Origin: Flavobacterium sp.
GTDB taxonomy: Bacteria; Bacteroidota; Bacteroidia; Flavobacteriales; Flavobacteriaceae
Assembly (NCBI GenBank): GCA_015234525.1
Contig: JADGMX010000049.1
Coordinates: forward strand, 248,001 to 312,000
Direction of reading: 5' to 3'
Length of the DNA stretch: 64,000 bases
Made by a program: the position numbers and the translations under genes. Positions 52,656 through 61,233 of the stretch are shown piece after piece (the first letter of the stretch is position 1; each line of letters opens with the position of its first letter). The notes beneath the pieces were generated by a model. That model made no database searches and was not told where the DNA came from. It was given only the letters and a program-made list of their open reading frames with translations.

Positions 52656-54683
52656 TTATAACAATCCATTATATTTTCTAATAAACCACTCTGAGGCCAA
52701 CAATGCTACGATAATTCCCATCAGCCAAATCCAATCGATCAGTGGCGATTTCTTTGTTGTAGCTTTCTGAATCGCTTTGTATTCATCGTTTTTTAGCAGT
52801 GTATCGATAAGTTTATCAACTTGGTCAGGCATAAATGTGGTGCCATTTGTTTGCGATGCCAACTGTGTTAATTTCGCAAGATCGGGATTTACAAACTGCT
52901 TTTCGATGTCGAATTCCAATATCTCAAAAGAGCCGTTATACGCGGTGTTGGATGTAAGTTCACGTACCTGAAATACGTAATTTCCGGCTGGAAGTCCTTC
53001 AAGATTGGCCTTAAAACTATTGCTTCCCTTAAGCATGTCGTATTTGCGGGTTTGCTTAGTCGATTTTTCAGTGACCGTAATCGAGAGTCGTGCGCGCGCG
53101 TCGAATTCGTAGTTTTTATTGAAATATTGCGCGGTCACTTCAATCGGATCGCCGGAATTATAGAATCGTTCGTGACTTACTACCAGCGATTGTTTCTTGT
53201 TATTGCTAGCCAGAAACTGAACGATCTTGTCGATAAAGACGTCGAATTTCTCAAACGAATTGTTTTCAGCGTGAACCTGCAAACGCCATTTCCAGAGGTT
53301 TTCGCCCAGCAAAAACGCATTACGCTGATTCTGATTCTCAAAAAAAGTCAGCATCGGAAAACCGGTTGCGATATTCCGGATTCGTGACGACAGCAAAACA
53401 TTTGAATTTGCCGATGAAGTGACATTGCCAAACGGATGTTTTAATGGCGGTAAACTTTCAAATCCGATATTATCGAGCGCAAACAAATTGAATGAACTGC
53501 TAAAATCTGCCAAATAATCTTCAGATTGACCGCTCATCCTAAAGGCAATCATCTGCTGCTGGTTGTTCAAAAATTCGAAGTCGGTGTTTAAACCCGTGAT
53601 GACAAACGTATTTACGCCGATGTTTTTATTGGCATCAAAAAATGGCTTGAAAGCGGCTGTCGGCTGATACAATATTGCGACATCATAATCCTGAATAGCT
53701 TTAACATCAGTTGGTTTTACGATTGATACGCGTCGCTGCGCATTATTCTCAATGCTTCGTTTCAGCGCACTTACATCTGGATGGTTGATGATCGAGACGA
53801 TGGCAACTTCGGTCTTTTGATCAATGACATCCACCGCAAAATTCTTATGATTATTGTAGGTGTTCTTTTCGGTTTCCGCCGAGGTGATCGACGCCTTGTA
53901 AACTTGAAGTCCAACTTTTTCAGCAGGCAAAAGCAAATTCAGAACCGCGGTTTTGTTGCTAGGTGACAACGTAACAGCTTGTTTGGCAACAACCGAGTTT
54001 CCGAGCGAAATTGAAAAGTTTGCACTAACCGATTTCGTTCCGGCGTACTGCAAAAAAACTTCGACCGGAAATTTATTTTTGTAAAACGCGTATTTATTTA
54101 CGTTGAGTCGGGTGATTTTCAAATCCAGAAATGTGGTTGTATCGCCAAGAATTACGGGATAAACCTTATTTTCGGGATCGAAGGTAAAGACATAATCATT
54201 GCCGGTAGACTGATTTCCGTCGGTGATTAGAACCGTGGGAAATTTTTTGTTTTTGTGCGCGCTTTTTAAACTCTTTGAAACTGCTTCAAGATTTGATTGC
54301 TTTCCTTTAAAGTCGAGTTCTGCTCCGGGTTCAACTTCCGAAGCAAAGGTATTGGGCCGAAGATCGAATTTTTCAGTCAGGGCAGCGTTGGTCGACAGCT
54401 TGCGATAAATCTCCTTTGATGTTTCGGCTGCGCCAAGTTCGGTGATCGAAACCGAATTGTCTAAAGCGATAACAAGCGGCGTTTTTTCTGTTTGGTAAGA
54501 CTTTCGGGTAATAACCGGATTGATCAAAAGCAGCAATATTCCAAAAATTGATAAAAAACGCAATAAAGCCAGTACAAATGTCACATTAGACCTGGTACCG
54601 GCTTTAAAAAAGTATTGAAAGAACGACAAACCTGCGGCAACGATTAGCGCTGCGAGCAAAAACACTATGGTAAGGGTTGTCAT
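52656..54683 (-). CDS. Large VWA-domain membrane protein
   Basis: 675 residues: two N-terminal membrane helices (about 5-24 and 35-55), a von Willebrand A domain whose MIDAS begins Asp75-Asn-Ser77-Val-Ser79 (VIALDNSVS), an immunoglobulin-like and extended beta region (about 230-600), and a C-terminal membrane helix (about 648-666). The layout matches BatA/BatB-neighbour proteins of Bacteroidota (aerotolerance-type, YfbK-like), though other Bat genes are not adjacent. It may be a periplasmic scaffold. The META lipoprotein gene follows by 9 bp. Confidence 0.82.
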   Translation of the reverse strand: MTTLTIVFLLAALIVAAGLSFFQYFFKAGTRSNVTFVLALLRFLSIFGILLLLINPVITRKSYQTEKTPLVIALDNSVSITELGAAETSKEIYRKLSTNAALTEKFDLRPNTFASEVEPGAELDFKGKQSNLEAVSKSLKSAHKNKKFPTVLITDGNQSTGNDYVFTFDPENKVYPVILGDTTTFLDLKITRLNVNKYAFYKNKFPVEVFLQYAGTKSVSANFSISLGNSVVAKQAVTLSPSNKTAVLNLLLPAEKVGLQVYKASITSAETEKNTYNNHKNFAVDVIDQKTEVAIVSIINHPDVSALKRSIENNAQRRVSIVKPTDVKAIQDYDVAILYQPTAAFKPFFDANKNIGVNTFVITGLNTDFEFLNNQQQMIAFRMSGQSEDYLADFSSSFNLFALDNIGFESLPPLKHPFGNVTSSANSNVLLSSRIRNIATGFPMLTFFENQNQRNAFLLGENLWKWRLQVHAENNSFEKFDVFIDKIVQFLASNNKKQSLVVSHERFYNSGDPIEVTAQYFNKNYEFDARARLSITVTEKSTKQTRKYDMLKGSNSFKANLEGLPAGNYVFQVRELTSNTAYNGSFEILEFDIEKQFVNPDLAKLTQLASQTNGTTFMPDQVDKLIDTLLKNDEYKAIQKATTKKSPLIDWIWLMGIIVALLASEWFIRKYNGLL

Positions 54684-54714
54684 TTATCTATAAAGTTTAT
54701 TTTAGTTCACATTA

Positions 54715-54820
54715 CAGCCCCGGTTGGAGCGGCATCCTTTTTTGCGAACCTGAAACGTTCAACTGAAATTTAACATTTTCGGCAAAAAAGATATAGCGAA
54801 AAACGGGAAATGCTGCCCAA
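54715..54820 (-). repeat. Dispersed intergenic hairpin repeat, copy E
   Basis: Read on the - strand it opens GGGCAGCATTTCCCG and closes GGATGCCGCTCCAACCGGGGCTG. The inner inverted repeat CTTTTTTGC / GCAAAAAAG encloses a long loop. It starts 2 bp after the TAA of fabG in the same orientation. Confidence 0.8.
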
Positions 54821-54822
54821 AT

Positions 54823-55569
54823 TTACGTCAACATTCCGCCGTCGACGTTCATAACCTGGCCTGTTACGTACGCTGATAGGTCGCTTGCCAAGAATAAACA
54901 TGCGTTTGCAACGTCTTCGGTAGTTCCGCCGCGTTTAAGTGGAATCGTATCTCGCCATCCTTGAACCACGTCTTCGTTGAGTTTTGCGGTCATTTCGGTT
55001 TCGATGAATCCCGGAGCGATGGCGTTACAGCGAATGTTTCGTGAGCCAAGTTCGAGTGCAACCGACTTTGTAAAACCGATGACTCCCGCTTTTGAAGCCG
55101 CATAGTTCGCTTGACCGGCGTTACCTTTAACGCCCACAACCGAGCTCATATTGATGATTGATCCCGAGCGTTGCTTTAACAATTGACGTTGAACCGCCTT
55201 TGTCATGTTAAAAACCGATTTGAGGTTCACGTCGATTACTTTGTCGAAATCCTCTTCGCTCATTCGCATCAAAAGGTTGTCTTTGGTGATTCCCGCGTTG
55301 TTGATTAATACGTCTACGGTGCCAAATTCTGCGATCACATCGTCAACAAGTTTCTGAGCTTCGGCAAAATTCGCCGCGTTGCTCTGGTATCCTTTGGTTT
55401 TGATGCCCGATTGGTTGAGTTCGCCTTCGAGCGCAAGAGCCGATTCGACCGATGAGCTGTATGTGAAAGCGATATTTGCGCCGTGTTTTGCGAAAACTTC
55501 TGCGATTCCTCTCCCGATTCCGCGGCTTGCGCCAGTAATAATCACGGTTTTTCCTTCAAGTAATTTCAT
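54823..55569 (-). CDS. fabG: 3-oxoacyl-ACP reductase
   Basis: 248 residues, classical SDR: cofactor motif TGASRGIGRGIAE, NNAGITKDNLLMRM (the FabG-specific version), catalytic Ser in MSSVVGVKGNAGQANYAASKAG with Tyr-x3-Lys, and IAPGFIETEMTAKL. It performs the NADPH-dependent reduction step of fatty-acid synthesis. It is flanked by two copies of the dispersed repeat (E downstream, F upstream) in opposite orientations. Confidence 0.95.
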   Translation of the reverse strand: MKLLEGKTVIITGASRGIGRGIAEVFAKHGANIAFTYSSSVESALALEGELNQSGIKTKGYQSNAANFAEAQKLVDDVIAEFGTVDVLINNAGITKDNLLMRMSEEDFDKVIDVNLKSVFNMTKAVQRQLLKQRSGSIINMSSVVGVKGNAGQANYAASKAGVIGFTKSVALELGSRNIRCNAIAPGFIETEMTAKLNEDVVQGWRDTIPLKRGGTTEDVANACLFLASDLSAYVTGQVMNVDGGMLT

Positions 55570-55591
55570 ATAATTGTTTGGTTTTCTTTTT

Positions 55592-55702
55592 TTAGTAGCT
55601 AATCCCGCTCTCTGCTATATCTGCTGTTTTGGCTTGGGAATCTTTGGTAGGATTCGAAATAATCAAGGCCAAAACATCAGGATGCCGCGACGATCGGGGC
55701 TA
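55592..55702 (+). repeat. Dispersed intergenic hairpin repeat, copy F
   Basis: The longest copy (111 bp). Opens TTAGTAGCTAATCCCGC and closes CAGGATGCCG...GATCGGGGCTA. The inner inverted repeat is long: TGTTTTGGC / GCCAAAACA. Oriented on the + strand, opposite to both flanking genes. Confidence 0.75.
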
Positions 55703-55744
55703 AAAATGTCTGTCAAATATAGTATAATTATAGTTTCAATCGAC

Positions 55745-56173
55745 CTAAAACGCGACGTTCCATTTTGGCAAACGGTCGTTTTCGGCAAAAAAGTTTTGCA
55801 AGATCTGTCCTTCGATGTACGTTGGAATCACCTTTGTTTTTTCGGTAAAAGTCTCGTACCAATATACTTCAAGTCGGGATAGATTTTCAGTAGCCATTTG
55901 CGTGGGCCAAGTATATTTTCTACCGGTTTTTGCAAATTGGTGGCCGTTAACGATCTTGTCGAATAGTCCCCCGTTTTTGCTTTTCAGTGTTCCGTCGTTT
56001 TGAACGGTTCCGGTGGATCCAACCATGATGAGTTCTTTTTCGTCGCCATCAACGTTGTAGACAAGGAAAATTCCGCTTCCGGTTTGGGTCGCGTTACAAA
56101 CCTCTTCCAGATTGTCTGTGGGTGTAAAGGTAAATTCGCCTTTACTTTTAAATTTCTTTAATTCTTTGTACAT
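55745..56173 (-). CDS. Possible GIY-YIG-fold protein
   Basis: 142 residues from the ATG at 56173; ten upstream in-frame codons cross a terminator hairpin and are unlikely to be translated. It has a pattern like GIY-YIG nucleases: Gly34-Ile-Phe-Leu-Val-Tyr39, then Met50-Val-Gly-Ser and a later helix with Glu (IEGQILQNFF). The catalytic Arg and Tyr are not certain, so activity is doubtful. No family assigned with confidence. It lies downstream of sucD and its terminator. Confidence 0.65.
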   Translation of the reverse strand: MYKELKKFKSKGEFTFTPTDNLEEVCNATQTGSGIFLVYNVDGDEKELIMVGSTGTVQNDGTLKSKNGGLFDKIVNGHQFAKTGRKYTWPTQMATENLSRLEVYWYETFTEKTKVIPTYIEGQILQNFFAENDRLPKWNVAF

Positions 56174-56181
56174 AATTTTAG

Positions 56182-56208
56182 AAAAAAAGCCCTGCAAATG
56201 CAAGGCTT
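56182..56208 (-). terminator. Intrinsic terminator of sucD
   Basis: On the - strand, AAGCCTTGC-ATTT-GCAGGGCTT is followed by TTTTT, 22 bp after the sucD stop codon. The stem also lies just upstream of the next gene's ATG. Confidence 0.82.
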
Positions 56209-56230
56209 ATACTTGTTTATGGCTTTAGGA

Positions 56231-57103
56231 TTATCCCAAAACTTCTTTTACTTTCTTTCCGATTTCAGCAGGCGAATCAACAACGTGGATTCCACATTCT
56301 CTCATGATTCGTTTTTTAGCTTCAGCAGTATCATCGGCACCGCCAACGATTGCTCCGGCGTGACCCATTGTACGTCCTTTTGGTGCTGTTTCTCCTGCAA
56401 TAAATCCAACAACAGGTTTTCTGTTACCGTCAGATTTGATCCATTGTGCGGCATCAGCTTCCAGCTGACCACCAATTTCACCAATCATTACGATGCATTT
56501 GGTTTCAGGATCGTTCATCAAAAGTTCAACTGCTTCTTTTGTAGTTGTTCCAATGATTGGGTCACCGCCAATTCCGATAGCCGTTGTGATTCCAAGACCT
56601 TGTTTTACAACCTGATCAGCCGCTTCATAAGTAAGTGTTCCTGATTTTGAAACAATTCCGACAGTTCCTTTTTTGAAAACGAAACCTGGCATGATGCCAA
56701 CTTTTGCTTCTTCAGGCGTGATAACACCAGGACAGTTTGGACCGATTAGACGGCAATTTTTATCTTTGATATACGAAGAAGCTTTGATCATATCAGCAAC
56801 CGGAATTCCTTCGGTGATTGTGATAATGACCTTGATACCGGCATCGGCAGCTTCCATGATCGCATCAGCTGCAAATGCAGGCGGAACGAAAATGATTGTT
56901 GTGTCAGCACCTGTGCTATCAACTGCGTCTTTTACCGTGTTGAAAACAGGACGGTTTAAATGTTCTGTTCCGCCTTTTCCCGGAGTTACGCCACCAACCA
57001 CGTTAGTCCCGTACTCGATCATCTGAGACGCGTGGAAAGTTCCTTCGCTTCCGGTAAAGCCCTGAACAATTATTCTTGAATCTTTATTGACTAAAACACT
57101 CAT
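56231..57103 (-). CDS. sucD: Succinyl-CoA ligase, alpha subunit
   Basis: 290 residues, the normal length. CoA-binding Rossmann domain with [34 protein letters not shown]-terminal ligase domain with [11 protein letters not shown] and the phosphorylated His in [11 protein letters not shown]. It works with SucB (not in the window) to make succinate plus ATP/GTP in the TCA cycle. Fumarate and pyruvate from the aromatic cluster would feed the same cycle. Confidence 0.96.
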   Translation of the reverse strand: MSVLVNKDSRIIVQGFTGSEGTFHASQMIEYGTNVVGGVTPGKGGTEHLNRPVFNTVKDAVDSTGADTTIIFVPPAFAADAIMEAADAGIKVIITITEGIPVADMIKASSYIKDKNCRLIGPNCPGVITPEEAKVGIMPGFVFKKGTVGIVSKSGTLTYEAADQVVKQGLGITTAIGIGGDPIIGTTTKEAVELLMNDPETKCIVMIGEIGGQLEADAAQWIKSDGNRKPVVGFIAGETAPKGRTMGHAGAIVGGADDTAEAKKRIMRECGIHVVDSPAEIGKKVKEVLG

Positions 57104-57175
57104 CGTATATCTTTTATATGGTTTTAAATTCTGTTATGCAAAAGTAAGGTTTTCACGGCAATTTTACCAGATTTC

Positions 57176-57538
57176 CTATGAAAGTTGACTCATTTGGAAT
57201 CCGCGGTATAGTTTGTCGTCTTTGATTTCCCAAATCACGATAAAGTGTGCAAGCAACATTTCCTCGCGCGGGTTCTCGATGGTTTTGACAAAATGTGAAT
57301 AGCGAACCGATACCAGGTCGCCTTCAGCTAAAATATGACTGATTTTGATTTTTGAACGGGAATAAGCGCGTCCGATTTCGGCTGATAAGGCCAAGATTTT
57401 CTCGCGATCCATCTGAAGAAAACCCTGACTGCTGTTCCAATCAAGTGTGATTTCCGGGTGAATAAAAGAATCCATCACCTCTGGATTGATCACGGCATCC
57501 GACTTATAAAAATCCTCAACAATCTTTTTAGCAGACAT
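57176..57538 (-). CDS. NTF2-like (SnoaL-type) small protein
   Basis: 120 residues with the NTF2 fold pattern: an N-terminal helix (MSAKKIVEDFYKSDAVINPEVMDSFIHPEITLDW), a helix with REKILALSAEIGRAYS, then four beta strands ending VIWEIKDDKLYRGFQMSQ. No catalytic residues can be assigned. One base separates it from the LpxD-like gene upstream. Confidence 0.8.
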   Translation of the reverse strand: MSAKKIVEDFYKSDAVINPEVMDSFIHPEITLDWNSSQGFLQMDREKILALSAEIGRAYSRSKIKISHILAEGDLVSVRYSHFVKTIENPREEMLLAHFIVIWEIKDDKLYRGFQMSQLS

Positions 57539-57539
57539 A

Positions 57540-58469
57540 CTATGTTATTTTGTTTAAAATTTCCGGTATCTTTTTAATGTTGGCAAGTTGCTTTAATTTT
57601 TCACGCGATTCTTCGATCGGCGTTCCAAAATATGTTTTTCCGCCGGCAACCGATTTCGTAACACCGGTTTGGCCTAAAACTACCGCTTTTTCTCCTATGG
57701 TGATGCCGCTTGTGGTTCCCACCTGGCCCCAAAGCGTTACCTCGTCTTCAATCACCACGCAGCCCGCGATTCCGGTTTGTGATGCAATTAAGCATTTCTT
57801 TCCAATTCGCGTATCGTGACCTACATGAACCTGATTGTCGAGCTTGCTTCCCTGACCGATAATCGTATCACCAGAAACGCCTTTGTCAATGGTGCAAAGC
57901 GCTCCAATTCCCACATTATCTTCAATGACCACGCGGCCGCCGGAAATAAGTTGGTCAAAACCTTCAGGTCGTTTTTTGTAGTAAAAAGCATCCGCGCCGA
58001 TTACGGTTCCTGCATGAATAATCACATTATCACCAATGATGGTATGATCGTAAATGGCAACATTTGCATGTATGTAGCAATTCTTGCCGATCTCAACGTG
58101 GTTTCCAATAAACGCATTTGGCTGAATGACAGTTCCTTCTCCGATCACAGCTGTAGTTGCTATTGAAGCATTTGCAGCTTGAAAGGGCTTGAAATGAAGG
58201 GTTAGTTTATTGAAGTCGCGAAACGGATCATCCGAGATTAATAATGCTTTTTGCGGCGGACAGTCGACTTCTTTATTGATCAGCACTACGGTTGCATTTG
58301 ATTGCAAGGCCTTGTCGTAGTATTTTGGATGATCAACAAAAACGATGTCGCCGGGTTTAACAACATGTATTTCATTCATACCATCTACAGGAAATGCGGC
58401 ATCGCCTACAAAGCTGCAATTTAGTAATGCTGCAATCTCCTGAAGCTGATATGTACGTGGAAATTTCAT
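57540..58469 (-). CDS. LpxD-like left-handed beta-helix acyltransferase (second copy)
   Basis: 309 residues from the ATG at 58469; the 43 codons upstream overlap efp in another frame and are not counted. N-terminal LpxD-type domain (YQLQEIAALLNCSFVG), then a hexapeptide-repeat left-handed beta helix (for example GEGTVIQPNAFIGNHVEIG and GKKCLIASQTGIAG). It resembles UDP-3-O-acylglucosamine N-acyltransferase, of which the true lpxD is at 61226-62266. The role of the second copy is not known; it could acylate another sugar nucleotide. Confidence 0.85.
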   Translation of the reverse strand: MKFPRTYQLQEIAALLNCSFVGDAAFPVDGMNEIHVVKPGDIVFVDHPKYYDKALQSNATVVLINKEVDCPPQKALLISDDPFRDFNKLTLHFKPFQAANASIATTAVIGEGTVIQPNAFIGNHVEIGKNCYIHANVAIYDHTIIGDNVIIHAGTVIGADAFYYKKRPEGFDQLISGGRVVIEDNVGIGALCTIDKGVSGDTIIGQGSKLDNQVHVGHDTRIGKKCLIASQTGIAGCVVIEDEVTLWGQVGTTSGITIGEKAVVLGQTGVTKSVAGGKTYFGTPIEESREKLKQLANIKKIPEILNKIT

Positions 58470-58476
58470 GAATCGA

Positions 58477-59040
58477 TTATTTAACTCGCTCCAGGTAACT
58501 TCCTGTTGCTGTGTCGATTTTGATTTTATCGCCTTCGTTAATGAACAACGGAACGTTAACCGTAGCTCCGGTTTCAACCGTTGCCGGTTTTGTAGCATTT
58601 GTCGAGGTATTTCCTTTAACTCCGGGCTCAGAATACGTTACTTCAAGAATAACAGAAGCAGGCATGTCTACAGATAGTGGTTGTTCGGTTTCAGCATTGA
58701 TGATTACTTTCACGGTATCGCCTTCTTTTAAAAAATCCGGCGCATCGAGAATTGCTTTGTTAAGCTGAATTTGCTCATACGTTTCAGTATGCATAAAGTT
58801 GTAGTTCTCACCTTCAGGATAAAGAAACTGGAATTCGTGCGTTTCAACACGAACTTCATCAATTTTATGACCGGCTGAAAACGTATTGTCGAGCACTTTT
58901 CCGTTTGTTAAACTCTTAAGTTTGGTTCTGACGAACGCCGGACCTTTTCCAGGTTTAACGTGTAGGAATTCAATGATTTTATAAATATCGTGGTTGAACT
59001 TGATGCACAATCCGTTTCTGATATCTGAAGTACTTGCCAT
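58477..59040 (-). CDS. efp: Elongation factor P
   Basis: 187 residues with three domains of EF-P: KOW-like N terminus (STSDIRNGLCIKFNHDIYKIIEFLHVKPGKGPAFVRTKLKSL), where Lys32 in the PGKGPA loop is the equivalent of the modified lysine; an OB domain (MHTETYEQIQLNKAIL); and a C-terminal OB domain (VPLFINEGDKIKIDTATGSYLERV). It helps ribosomes through polyproline stretches. Confidence 0.96.
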   Translation of the reverse strand: MASTSDIRNGLCIKFNHDIYKIIEFLHVKPGKGPAFVRTKLKSLTNGKVLDNTFSAGHKIDEVRVETHEFQFLYPEGENYNFMHTETYEQIQLNKAILDAPDFLKEGDTVKVIINAETEQPLSVDMPASVILEVTYSEPGVKGNTSTNATKPATVETGATVNVPLFINEGDKIKIDTATGSYLERVK

Positions 59041-59054
59041 TTTATATAAGTTTG

Positions 59055-59843
59055 CTAATTTACGTTTGAAGTATACCCTTTCATAACACCGCGTGAGGAG
59101 TTCCTGATGAACAAGATAATCTCGTCGCGTTCCGGTGTTGCCTCCATCTCTGCTTCAATGATTCCGAGTGCTTGAGTGGTATTGTAATTTTTTTGATAAA
59201 GTATGCGATATATTTCCTGTATCTCGCGAATTTTCTCGGTGGTGAATCCTCGTCTGCGAAGTCCGACGCTGTTAATCCCCACATAGCTTAGTGGTTCTTT
59301 TGCTGCTTTCGTGTAAGGAGGAACATCTTTTCGCAACAGCGATCCGCCAGAAATCATTGCGTGGTCGCCGACACTGATAAACTGATGAACGGCTGATAAT
59401 CCGCCAATAATGGCATACTTTCCGATCGTCACGTGTCCGCCTAAAAGGACGCCGTTTACGATGATCGCGTTATCGCCAACATGACAATCGTGTGCCACGT
59501 GAGCTGTAGCCATGATCAGGCAATTGTTTCCAACCACAGTTTGTCCTGACGCAATTGTGCCTCTATTGATGGTCACACATTCGCGGATGGTTGTGTTGTC
59601 GCCGATAATGGCAAGCGAATCTTCACCGCCAAATTTCAAATCTTGTGGAACGGCCGCGATGACAGCTCCGGGAAATATATTACAGTTCTTGCCGATTCGA
59701 GCGCCTTCCATAATGGTGACATTCGATCCGATCCAGGTTCCATCGCCGATAACCACATTATTGTGAATGGTGGTGAAAGGCTCAATAACGACGTTCTTCG
59801 CTATTTTAGCGCCCGGATGAACATATGCAAGCGGTTGGTTCAT
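59055..59843 (-). CDS. lpxA: UDP-N-acetylglucosamine acyltransferase
   Basis: 262 residues from MNQPLAYVHPGAKI; the longer frame start lies inside lpxC-fabZ. The protein is a left-handed beta helix of hexapeptide repeats (IGDGTWIGSNVTIMEGARIGKN) with MATAHVAHDCHVGDNA, where the catalytic His lies, and an alpha-helical C-terminal tail. It adds the first acyl chain to UDP-GlcNAc in lipid A synthesis. One base separates it from lpxC-fabZ. Confidence 0.94.
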   Translation of the reverse strand: MNQPLAYVHPGAKIAKNVVIEPFTTIHNNVVIGDGTWIGSNVTIMEGARIGKNCNIFPGAVIAAVPQDLKFGGEDSLAIIGDNTTIRECVTINRGTIASGQTVVGNNCLIMATAHVAHDCHVGDNAIIVNGVLLGGHVTIGKYAIIGGLSAVHQFISVGDHAMISGGSLLRKDVPPYTKAAKEPLSYVGINSVGLRRRGFTTEKIREIQEIYRILYQKNYNTTQALGIIEAEMEATPERDEIILFIRNSSRGVMKGYTSNVN

Positions 59844-59844
59844 A

Positions 59845-61233
59845 TTATTGTTTTTTTGCGATTTGCGCCATAAGTTCGGCTTCGGCAACTAGTTTTCCGT
59901 TTGCGTAAGCGTTGGCTTGCATGTGGCAGATTCCGCGACGGATCGGCGAGATCAAATCACATTTAAACGTCAAAGTATCGCCAGGTAAAACTTTGTGTTT
60001 AAACTTGACGTTGTCGATTTTCATAAAATAAGTTAGGTAATTCTCAGGATCCGGAACGGTGCTTAAAATCAGAATTCCGCCTGTTTGTGCCATTGCCTCG
60101 ATGATCAAAACTCCAGGCATCACGGGTGCATCCGGGAAATGTCCGACAAAGAAACTTTCGTTCATCGTCACATTTTTCAGTCCCACCACATGCTTGTCCG
60201 ATAATTCAAAAATCTTGTCAACTAGCAAAAACGGTGGTCGATGCGGCAACATTGACATGATTTTGTGAATATCCATCAACGGCTCTTGATGCAAGTCGTA
60301 AACCGGCACCTGGTTTCGCTGCTCGAGCTTGATGATTTTAGCCATCTTTTTCGCAAATTGTGTATTTACGAAGTGACCCGGTTTATTTGCAATCACCTTT
60401 CCTTTGATTTTCATTCCGATAAGTGCAAGATCGCCAACCACATCAAGTAGTTTGTGACGAGCCGCCTCGTTTGGATAATGTAAAGTCAGGTTATCTAAAA
60501 TGCCGTTTGGTTTGACTGAGATTTTTTCTTTTCCAAAAGCGACTTTTAAGTTTTCCATCGTCTTTTCGGAAATTTCCTTATCGACGTAAACAATCGCATT
60601 GTTAAGATCGCCGCCTTTTATCAATCCGCTGTCCAACAAGGTTTCAAGTTCGTGCAAAAAACTAAATGTCCTTGAATTTGCGATTTCAGTTTTAAATTCA
60701 GAGATGCTTTTCATGGTGGCATTCTGAGTTCCCAACACTTTGGTTCCAAAATCAACCATGGTTGTTACTTGAAACTCATCTGCCGGCATCAGCAAAATTT
60801 CGCTGCCCGTACTGTCGTCCAGGAACGAAATGACTTCTTTTACAACGTAGTAATTTCTTTCAGCATCTTGTTCATCGATTCCCGCTTTCTCGATAGCTTC
60901 AACAAAGTATTTCGACGAACCATCCATAATTGGCGGTTCCGACTCGTTTAGTTCGATGATGACGTTATCAATATCACATCCGACGAAAGCCGCAAGCACG
61001 TGTTCAGAAGTTTGAATTTTAACTCCACGTTTCTCCAGATTGGTTCCACGTTGAGTATTTACGACATAATTCGCATCGGCTTCAATAACCGGATGCCCTT
61101 CAAGGTCTACCCTAACAAAAGAAAATCCGCTGTTTATCGGTGCGGGTTTAAATGTCATTTTAACTTCTTTGCCGGTGTGTAATCCGACGCCTGTTAACGA
61201 AATTTCGTTCTTGATGGTCTTTTGTTTAACCAT
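59845..61233 (-). CDS. lpxC-fabZ: Fused UDP-3-O-acyl-GlcNAc deacetylase / 3-hydroxyacyl-ACP dehydratase
   Basis: 462 residues. Residues about 1-300 are LpxC (LTGVGLHTGKEVKM, SEHVLAAFVGCDIDNV with a zinc-binding His, SFLHELETL, LTLHYPNEAARHKLLDVVGDL). Residues about 315-462 are FabZ (MLPHRPPFLLVDKI, VGHFPDAPVMPGVLIIEAMAQTGG). The fusion is typical of Bacteroidota and couples the committed step of lipid A with fatty-acid dehydration. It overlaps lpxD by 8 bp. Confidence 0.96.
   Translation of the reverse strand: MVKQKTIKNEISLTGVGLHTGKEVKMTFKPAPINSGFSFVRVDLEGHPVIEADANYVVNTQRGTNLEKRGVKIQTSEHVLAAFVGCDIDNVIIELNESEPPIMDGSSKYFVEAIEKAGIDEQDAERNYYVVKEVISFLDDSTGSEILLMPADEFQVTTMVDFGTKVLGTQNATMKSISEFKTEIANSRTFSFLHELETLLDSGLIKGGDLNNAIVYVDKEISEKTMENLKVAFGKEKISVKPNGILDNLTLHYPNEAARHKLLDVVGDLALIGMKIKGKVIANKPGHFVNTQFAKKMAKIIKLEQRNQVPVYDLHQEPLMDIHKIMSMLPHRPPFLLVDKIFELSDKHVVGLKNVTMNESFFVGHFPDAPVMPGVLIIEAMAQTGGILILSTVPDPENYLTYFMKIDNVKFKHKVLPGDTLTFKCDLISPIRRGICHMQANAYANGKLVAEAELMAQIAKKQ

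Noticed and set aside
58470..58598. Extended N terminus for the second LpxD-like protein
   Set aside because: These codons lie in efp in another frame; MKFPRTYQLQE is the family-like start.
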